A stretch of DNA of 64,000 bases, taken from Clitopilus passeckerianus. Its lineage: Eukaryota > Basidiomycota > Agaricomycetes > Agaricales > Entolomataceae. How positions within the stretch are numbered: the stretch's first letter is position 1; every line of letters begins with the position of its first letter. The notes under the pieces are model-generated. The model was not told the origin of the DNA, did not search any database, and saw only the letters and a list, made by a program, of their open reading frames with translations. Position numbers and translations under genes: made by a program. Below are positions 56,462-64,000 of this stretch, one piece after another. The stretch spans positions 372,001 through 436,000 of the forward strand of contig CALYLX010000096.1 in assembly GCA_944990035.1 (NCBI GenBank), read 5' to 3'.

Positions 56462-57310
56462 TCAAACACGGCGGGTGCAAGTCGGAGTGACCACCACACG
56501 TGTACTGGAAGAAGGTGTATGCCTCGTGGTCGCTAGTATTTTTGCCTTCGGCCTGACAACGGAATGCCAGATTGTGCTTATTAGAAATGGCTCGCAAGGC
56601 GTGGAGTGGGCAAACCCCACCTCTGCAGCATGGAAGATGGTCTGAAAGCATCGCTGGAGTTCACCGGGTACCACCCATCCCACTCTCGAAGCCGACGCAC
56701 TGGGATTCCAAGCATCTGAAAGCAGAGGAACTTCAGCCTCCGTCAATTGGTTCTTGCACATCCAACACATACCTTTGACAAAACTGGAAGTAGATACACG
56801 CTTTGCATCGAGCCCTCCTTGCTTGAGGTTGACTGGATCGATGATTTTTAGACATGTATAGGGAGGTTCATGGGTACTGCTTGCGGTTGAGAAGCCAGAC
56901 GAAGGAAAAACCAGTGGTCGGATGGGACAGTCTCTGAAGAAGCCTGCCAAATAACGAGATGGCAATACATCTGTTTGGAGATCCACTCCTGGAAGCTCGG
57001 GGACTCTTTCCAAGCGGGGTCCACACCTGCTGTGGCCGGTGAAGCTTAAATGAAGTGCCCTGGCGAGGAAGTCCTGAGGGTAGGCCAACGCTTGGATACT
57101 TCCAGCCAGAGGAAGTTGGGTCGGCTCAAGGAAGCAGAGGCCAGCTAGCATGGAATCGCCCGATTGACGGCGAGGGCTAGAGCAGATTGACGGGTAGTTG
57201 CAAATTGTTTCGACCAAAGAATGCCCAACTCGAGGTGATGCGTTTTTGCGGGGTTTAGATGTTTGAGAGTTTCAGCAAATGATTCATGAAGGGATCCGGT
57301 GTGGTCATGA
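56462..57310 (-). pseudogene. Unknown gene, left arm of an inverted duplication
   Basis: The minus-strand frame from 57217 to 56462 is open for 251 codons and has GLCFLEPTQLPLAG and VLPSRYLAGFF. The same protein-level and DNA-level pattern occurs on the plus strand at 59333-59692. Both copies have a GTATGTGTT donor after the same point, followed by a TCAG acceptor, so a spliced gene is likely, with the long open frame partly running through introns. I do not recognise the family and cannot tell whether this copy still works. Confidence 0.4.
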
Positions 57311-57415
57311 TAGTGTGCTGGCGTTGAGTAGAATGGAAGTGAGAGATGGTGGTGGTTCGAAGGAAGGAAATTTTACCAAAAATGGTAACCCTAACCCAGG
57401 TCTGGGCTCTTCATC
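56800..57415 (-). repeat. Left arm of a long inverted repeat
   Basis: The arm matches 59165-59770 in reverse orientation. Matching landmarks include GTAACCCTAACCCAGGT (57384 region against 59165 region, reversed), the CTGAAAC run and ATGTATTGCCATCTCGTTAT. Identity looks about 65-75 percent by eye. Confidence 0.7.
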
Positions 57416-58498
57416 TCGCTCAACTGCTTCCCCTTGCTCAATTAGATTCTCGACGCTCTCCTCAGCCACATGCATACCAAGCTTACGATTAATATTAAAA
57501 CATGAATCCTTTATCTACTAGCTGGGTGTATATAATCTCACTATCATGCACAAATATCACTCGAGATAAACTACAGATTTCGTGAGTACGCACGACTTGT
57601 GAAGTTGTCCGGCTCAAACAACGTCAGTATAGGACGCTCCAAACCTTCTAATGCATTTTGTGTTCCCGCATAAAACCCCGGATTCTCCACATGAAATACG
57701 CAACCACTACTTGCTGCAAAATTCCACCTTCAGCCAACAGTTGTCTTGTCCCAACATGGCAACGTCCATGCCTCATTCACACAACTGAGGCCACTGCAAA
57801 GTAACTCCTTCCCGCCGCCTTGTCACCCTGACCCTCTGGCGGCTTCGACTCCATCCGATGGCAGACAAAATGCTCACATTCCCAGTCAAAATTTAGGCTC
57901 GAAGCAGATATCACAAGTTACGCGCCTCACTTGGCCACGGCAGTGGAAACTTTAATCCTTGGTGTCTGCATGGACTACGCCAGCAACGAGCCCGGATCCA
58001 TGCCAGTCCTGGCTCGCCGATCCAACAACTGCGCACGAGCCGACTGCATGCCTGTAGATGTTCCTTCCTCGAGGTTGCATGATCTCTACACTGTCGATGC
58101 TCAGTTACGGCCTGATTCTCATCCGTTCACCAGAAGAGTCCTTTTGGTTTCTAGCAGGCTCCCCTCACGTAAGGCTCAATTCCATCTGCCAAAGGTGCCT
58201 TGAGACTCTGCTTTGAGCCCCGATACCGACGCACCGAATCCGATGTATTGTATACCGAGGCACAAAATCTGATGTATCTTTTAACAAAGCCCATGTATGT
58301 CCATGAAGGGGGTAGGAAATATAACGGGAAATTCTCTTTGGTGGCTGAGGCTCGCGCAGGCGTCGACCGATCTAGGTCCTCTACCTTGTATATATAACCA
58401 AGTTTCCTCTGGATGTGTTCCTCCAACAAGTGCGCACCTCTCTGCAGCAACCCCATACCCTGATCACCTACTATCTCGAGTTTCTGTTGTGTTCAATT
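57416..58498. other. Interval upstream of the nuclease-like gene
   Basis: No supported gene. A TATATAA stretch near 58388-58396 lies about 105 bp before the ATG at 58499 and may be its TATA box. Confidence 0.45.
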
Positions 58499-59139
58499 AT
58501 GGATGTGTTTCGTCCGTGAGTCAATTGTCCAGTTCATACCCTCATCTTGGTCTAAACCACAGTCACAGCACTGCCATAGGTCTCGCCTTCGACTACGTGA
58601 AAGCAAATTATGACCAAGTTGTGAAAAAGTACATCCAGGACGGCGGCTGGGAACCTTGGTTTCAAAACGAACTTGTGGATTTCATCAGGGAAAGGGGAGT
58701 AGGAGATCAGAGGTATGCCGAGCGCGAGTACCACATCTGGACAGGGCCCAAGAAGGCCGAAAAAGTGGACATCCTTACCAACTACCGGATCAACCACCAA
58801 GGCTTCATCGAAGCCATTGAGCTCAAATGCGCATCAACCAGGCAGGACGAGAAGGCGGGCGACCTTGCCAGGCGTATGCGGGATGATATCCAGAAGCTCA
58901 TAGATGGGAAGAGCAACCTTGACCCTTTAATGTTGGCTGATAACAAAAGGTTTTATGGGGTGTCTATTGGGATCACACTTGATTCGGCATCGACAGAGGA
59001 AACGGAGAGGCTATTGGCGATCGCACCAGGGGCGGACCTCATTACGCGCCTGGACTGGGGTCCGGCCGATGGCAGCGGTCGAACTGTTACTATTTGGGCG
59101 TATTGGCTGTATATTAATCTGCAGAAACGACCGATGTAA
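58499..59139 (+). CDS. PD-(D/E)XK nuclease-like protein
   Basis: The model is join(58499..58515,58569..59139), 195 aa. The small first exon gives MDVFRP, joined to TAIGLAFDYVKANY by a 53-bp intron. The core fits a PD-(D/E)XK fold: Glu40 in a helix (WFQNELVDFI), Asp73 in KVDIL, and E-x-K at 90-92 in FIEAIELKC, the last two on neighbouring strands. It is similar in size to small fungal families of unknown function with this fold. Whether it cuts DNA is not shown. It lies between the arms of an inverted repeat and ends 26 bp before the right arm. Alternatives: an inactive member, or a non-nuclease with a chance match. Confidence 0.7.
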
Positions 59140-59164
59140 CGTCCATAGTTGAGCGAGATAAAGA

Positions 59165-59770
59165 GTCCACACCTGGGTTAGGGTTACTATGTTTGATGAA
59201 ACTTCCTTCGTTCGAGCCACCATGCTCTGTTATGATGACAACGGTCCCTTCACTGCTCATTCGCTGAAACATTCTTGAGACTCTCAAGCAAGTCTAGACA
59301 TTCAATCTGTTCTAACTCTCATCGCCAATTAGATGATTTCCATTTCCATGTCGCCTGGGCTGTGCTTCCTTCAACCTACCAACATCCTCTGGCTGGAATT
59401 ATCCAAGCCTCGAGATCCACAGTCAGGATTCTCCTCTTCATCAATCAACGCACCTCGTTCAAGCTTCCAAATTCCAAGCTTCATTAACATTGGCTACAGC
59501 AAGTGTGGACCCCACTCGGAAAGAGTCTCCGAGCTTTCAGGAGCGGATCCTGAAACAAATGTATTGCCATCTCGTTATTGGACAGGCTCTTTCACAGAAT
59601 ATCGCATCCGACCACCAAGTTTCCCTTGTTCAGCTTCTCGCCCGTGTCTGCCGGGGTCTCCCCTACTCATGGTGATCAACCTCGCAAGCTAAACCCACGC
59701 AAGAAAGGTTCGATATGCGTCTAATTTTAGTTGCGTCCAAGGTATGTGTTCAAAGCGCAAGGCTCAAACG
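59165..59770 (+). repeat. Right arm of the long inverted repeat
   Basis: Reverse-orientation match to 56800-57415. It contains a broken plus-strand copy of the unknown gene (LCFLQPTNILW, VLPSRYWTGSF); frames are interrupted more than in the left arm. Confidence 0.7.
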
Positions 59771-61096
59771 AAGGATGGTGAAGGTCCTTTCCTTACACTG
59801 TCAGATCCTTGGCTTGCTCGGCATGGTGGGGAGACAACAATGCATCGGCTTTTGGAAGGGTGGTACCTGGTGGCCTCCGGCGATGGTTCGCGCCCTCTAG
59901 ACTTATGCACAGGTATGTATTGCCTGTACCATGTGAGCTTTGATCAATGCTCACAATCCATCATTCGGTTTTCAGGACGAAGGCACAAATGTTGGCGACT
60001 ACACGTCTATGGAGTGCGCACCTAGTGGCCACTCCGACTTCCATCTGCCGAGCTTGAACGGATGGTCTTGATCTCCTGCTACCTACCCCATTGGCCCCCT
60101 GGCTTATTATTATAATTGAGGCACCTTCTACCGCTGACGAACGAGGAAGGGAACGTTCATGGATGGATTAAGATCGAGGGGGAACTTTTGTGGATTCGGT
60201 GACTTGATCATTCGAAACATCTGCGGGAAGGGGTGCAGCGGCATTGGACAACTTGGAAGGATCTCTATGCGTGCCCGGTCGGGCGGGGTGAACTTGGTAT
60301 ACAGCACCGTATCGGCATAATAATTCACGATATATTGGTGTAAATATCCGTTCTTCAACCGCACCCCTTCAACTCGAACTGATATTCTCATTCTCTCCAG
60401 GGGGTCTGGGTAGGAGGCCGCTCTCTCTCCCCTTCACAGGTTTCAACCTCGTCTACCCGTCCAGAGGGGGCATCGCTAGTTGTTGGATCATCAACTCAGG
60501 ACATCGATACGTCAACCACTATCGACACCTGCCACGAATGACTGGCGGTATTGACCTTCTGCACGCAACGGCAGTGGCTTAAAGCGGCGAGGATTCTGAC
60601 CTACCTCCGATTCCAAGTACCTGGTACCTGGCGGCAGGCCTATCAGTGTATGCAATTTTCCCTGATGAAGCTCTACTTCTGCAGGGACGGTCAAGTTCCG
60701 CCTCGAAGTACATGCGACAGAAGGTGTTGGGAAGGGTGGATTGTCAGTATCTTCAGCTTTCGTCACTTTGACCCTGGTATACACGCGCCTTTGGAGCCAT
60801 GCTTTGTCTCATATACCTTTTCGCCTCGCCTCTGCCTAGCTTTCTCCTGATGGATAACTTTGGTTCCGCTACTGCCGACGTCGCCCTTAGGTACTCTATT
60901 CAGGGGAAAGATGTACAACCGACTTGGTGATCCTCTATATGTTCGTCGGCGTTGGTCAATTACCGGGCAAGAGGCACAGGATGGTTGTGGCGAAATATCA
61001 CTATGCCATGGCCCACTACAAAAGCCTACCAACCTTGTAGAAGCTTATTCCACACACGGACTCCAACCACTCGTTTGTGTTCGTCGATCATTTACT
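59771..61096. other. Interval without a supported gene
   Basis: The start may carry a further exon-like part of the right-arm gene copy (59744-60025). From 60050 on I see nothing that I can support. The last 150 bp are the likely promoter of the next gene. Confidence 0.4.
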
Positions 61097-62501
61097 ATGG
61101 GTGCCGCAATCTCTGCTCTCCGTGACCAAATTCTCGGTGGAGATGACAAGGCAAAGGAAGACATCTTGCAGCAGCTCTTGTTCCTCGTCAATGCTGCAAA
61201 CGGTAAACTCGATAACTATCAAGCTGATATGGAACAGTGAGTCCCGACAACTTCCAGTCTAAAAATCGAACATTGAAACCCGAACCTTCCTTTGTAGACA
61301 GTTCAGGAATCGCGAGAAAGTGTCCGAAACCTCTATTGTGGGTATGCGTGCGATGAGGTGGGAACGGGGCTACAGAGTCGGAGTAACTAAACAGGTGAGC
61401 TGGAATCAATGCGTGCTCGGCGGATGCTTCGCTGATTCTAACGATGGTACCTTCATTTCTAGGCTAACAATGGTATCAATGAGATAGTTGATGCTTTCTT
61501 CGGAGACAAGAAGGGTGATAATCAGGAATCTCCCATCCTTGCTGGTTTCAAGGTAAGTTTCATTCCGTTCGATGGCTTTTGATGATTGACCTTTGATTTT
61601 ATTGCTCAGAAAGTGATTTCTACGGCATTAGATGTTATTCTCGGGAATACTATGGCCGGGGAACAGGAAGAGATCAAGTGGTTTGTCTTTGCCCATCATA
61701 ATGCTATCATCCGTATAGATGTGCGGGTGCGTACTCCGATAATTCTGACGTTTGAAGCTATTCTTATCATCAGGCAACATTTTTTAGCTGTGGCGCTACA
61801 ACTTTATAGGGAAAGGGGTGATGGCCCAAGCGGAAAACGTCTTTTGCTGTGAGTTTGAACCCCTTAGTGTTTGTCCTGTGGTTACTTCGTTTACTGACCT
61901 GCTACGGAACTCAGACGTATTTTGCACATCGGTCGTCGATCATACAGCTCTCAAGGTCGATGAGCTTGTTTACCTTCTTAGTGAACATGGCGGCGACGAA
62001 CATGTCGAGGCTTACCTCGGATACCTCCTCAACATCTGGTCCAAGCTCGAGGCAATTGCTAAAGACCCTACGAAGAACCCGTTCACAACTCAAGGACTCC
62101 CGCCGCGCATTAATCAAATGAGGATCACCGCACCAGACGAGGTTGCGGTCAAGTTCGTCGAAGAAGCCAAAGCAAGTAAAACAGAGACTTTGGAGGAGAA
62201 ACAAAACAGATTGAGAGAGGAAAGGATAGATCGTGCGAGACGGCGAGCGGTGGAGGATATGGAGAATAAAGTCCAGGATGCTGTTGAGAAGGCAGCCGAA
62301 GAAGAAGAAAGGAAGATCAAGGAGGAGGAGGAAGCCGCTGAAAAGAAGAAAAAGGAAGATGCTGAAAGGAAGATTAAGGAAGAGGAGGAAGCCGCTGAAA
62401 AGAAGAAAAAGGAAGATGCTGAAAAGAAGAAAAGAGAAGAAGCCGCTGAAGCAAAAGAAAAGGGAAGAAGCCAAAAGAGTGACTCGAATAAAGTTACCTA
62501 G
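61097..62501 (+). CDS. Unknown protein, myristoylation-like start and K/E-rich tail
   Basis: The model is join(61097..61236,61298..61394,61463..61552,61610..61726,61788..61848,61915..62501), 363 aa; all phases agree. It starts MGAAIS, which fits the N-myristoylation pattern (Gly2, Ser6). The first 230 residues are mixed helical with no domain that I can name (KQANNGINEIVDAFFGD, TAPDEVAVKFVEEAK). From about residue 240 the chain is almost only Lys, Glu, Ala and Arg, predicted as a long coiled coil or single helix, with a 19-residue unit repeated. Introns are 58-68 bp. Function unknown; a membrane-tethered scaffold is one guess. Confidence 0.72.
62305..62425 (+). repeat. 57-bp tandem repeat coding a K/E-rich helix
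   Basis: Two units of 57 bp (19 residues, RKIKEEEEAAEKKKKEDAE) follow each other with few differences, then a partial third. It is in frame within the preceding gene. Confidence 0.8.
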
Positions 62502-62639
62502 CCACGCCTTATCTCTTACCAATAGATACCTTCATGCCTCACCCAATGATTCCCTGTTCCCGGTTGTGAGTGAGAGGAATCAAAACGATATTATATTACG
62601 GCAACAGCCTATCAGAGGTGAAAAGGTTTGATGCTGGCT

Positions 62640-62894
62640 TTCGACTGCAGACTCCCCTTTCGTACTAGTATGTGGCCAGTCACCGTGGTGGGCCTCTGCA
62701 GAATTCTAGAATCAACCATCGACACCTTGAGCTTCCTCCTTCAGTATGGAGGTGGCAATGCGAATTTGAAGGTCAATAGTGGCTGGACTTCCCTTTCATA
62801 CACCACTAAGAGGGAGAGGGGGAAAGAGTTGATCATCGAGTTCCAGCGTAAGCATAAAGCTATCAAGGCAGATTCGGAGGGCAGACTTTCATAG
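62640..62894 (+). pseudogene. 3' remnant of an ankyrin gene
   Basis: The frame LSFLLQYGGGNANLKVN...GWTSLSYTTK resembles the last two ankyrin repeats of the 41.8-kb gene (LNLLLQSGVVNVNLKD...GGTPLSYAVK). No upstream repeats or start are present, and the downstream flank is also copied. Confidence 0.7.
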
Positions 62895-64000
62895 GTGGAC
62901 TGAGAGGAAACTATGTCTATTTCGTATATACTTGCCTACTGTTCTTTGCATCACATATAAGCAATACAAGAAGTCGTGTCTCTAGAATATATCTTCTTAT
63001 CGTTACCATTGGTTTCCATCTCATTTTGTGGTGGCAAATTCCATAAATCTCATACAGCTGTGTCAACACCTTGGTTCCGTATTATAAGGATAAAGTACAA
63101 TAGTCCTACTGTGTCGTCGTCCGATCGTATTGGTTTGCTTCAACCCTGCCCCAGCAGCCAACCCCAAACACCAAGCGAAAGGATTGAATGGCCGTTGAGG
63201 TCGACGCGGACACTTCTCAACCACCTGGATGAATGATGAGTGACAGGATATCCGAACCGTCCTTGTCCTCGACTAAAGCCAAGGGTACCAGCTCCCAGTC
63301 CCCCTATTACCCTTCTTCTTCTGGGCGCGCCGTAACGGAACAGTTGAAGCAGGTACAGCAGGGGTCTCCCAAGCAAGACAGTCCATTACGTCCGCTAAAC
63401 ATGTCCCCGAGTGGGCTGAAGGATACGAGCCATCCCGATGGTGGATCGTCATCTCGTCTTTCATCCAAGCAGGAAAACTGCATTGAGCCCGGTGAAGGGT
63501 TGAGGGTTGGGGCATTGAATGAGCTCCAACCCATGCAATGACATGAGCAGGAAATTTCCGTTGGCATAAAACGAGAGGAAGGGTGACCGTATACGCATAA
63601 TCCGAGGAAACGGAATCTTCATTACGGTGTCGAGACTTCGGATGTGCCGGTGTGGTCGGTAAATCCGGTGAAGAGTGTTTCTCGTCTTAACCAGAAGCCG
63701 GAGGAGGAATGCGAGAAGGAGGGTACAGGTCGAGTAGGACAGCTACAAAGCCTGTGAAGGGAGAAGACGCCAGTCGATAAACTCATAGATGGGGAGCAAA
63801 GATGCGATGTGGTAAAAATTTGGGAACAGTGCAGCATCAGGTATTTTCCTCTGAAGTTTACTGCTACGCCAGGGGAGCGGTTGGGCCTGTGGAGATGCAC
63901 CACGATGGAAGGAAGAAGGAAAAGGGAGAGTTCGTGCCTTCATTTGACGAGGAAGAAGAGGACGAGGGTGAATTAAAACACTAGGGGAGTATGGTGGCAG
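62895..64000. repeat. Duplicated 3' flank of the ankyrin gene
   Basis: About 63105-63980 matches about 44040-44960 in the same orientation. Shared runs include CCCTGCCCCAGCAGCCAACC and GTGACAGGATATCCGAACC. It runs to the window edge, so its full extent is unknown. A plus-strand frame (63233-63541) is open here but not in the other copy, so I do not call it a gene. Confidence 0.75.

Noticed and set aside
57380..57400. CCCTAACCC stretch as a telomere-like repeat
   Set aside because: Only about two units are present and they lie in both arms of the inverted repeat; there is no array.
1..64000. CRISPR array, operon or riboswitch
   Set aside because: The intron-rich fungal gene structure makes these unlikely, and the regular repeats that are present are coding TPR, ankyrin and K/E units.

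Overview
The window looks like nuclear DNA of a basidiomycete, most likely an agaricomycete. Evidence: dense short introns (mostly 50-75 bp, GT-AG), a basidiomycete-type sesquiterpene synthase, fungal NACHT receptors with WD40 or ankyrin tails, a TPR-CHAT protein and a secreted GMC oxidoreductase. All multi-exon models were assembled by eye from reading frames, splice sites and phase. No search was run, so family names rest on motifs and remembered families.

Layout. 0.7-7.8 kb holds a stand-alone terpene synthase (+), a small nuclease-like protein (+), and two head-to-head mitochondrial genes: an mL45/Mba1-type ribosomal protein (-) and a twin CX9C protein of the MIX17/CHCHD2 type (+). 8.6-12.9 kb is a NACHT-WD40 receptor (-), divergent from the DEAD-box helicase MAK5 (+, 12 exons, 13.1-16.5 kb). 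A 14-exon MFS transporter (-) fills 16.6-20.1 kb. 20.9-25.6 kb is a NACHT-ankyrin receptor (+).

25.6-41 kb is a fast-changing region. It carries four paralogous small secreted cysteine peptides (27.9, 28.8, 31.6 and 38.0 kb), each with the same promoter arrangement. Three copies of a degenerate repeat block lie upstream of them. A second NACHT-ankyrin gene (33.0-36.0 kb) is broken by a one-base insertion in a G run. A GMC oxidoreductase lies at 38.7-40.9 kb. A junction at 32.1-33.0 kb joins fragments of the GMC gene, a peptide gene and the MFS gene. 41.8-43.8 kb is an ankyrin protein with a predicted N-terminal membrane anchor and the N-terminal module of the NACHT-ankyrin receptor, but no NACHT.

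43.8-64 kb is poor in intact genes: two decayed GMC copies, a TPR-CHAT protein (48.9-53.2 kb, -), a PD-(D/E)XK-like protein (58.5-59.1 kb) flanked by inverted repeat arms, a protein with an N-myristoylation-like start and a K/E-rich tail (61.1-62.5 kb), and a duplicate of the ankyrin gene's 3' flank running to the window edge.

Overall, conserved housekeeping genes (mL45, MIX17, MAK5, MFS) are interleaved with repeat-rich receptor-like genes and a small secreted peptide family, all with signs of recent duplication. The peptide family and its receptor-rich setting are the best candidates for something undescribed. A functional link between them is only a hypothesis.
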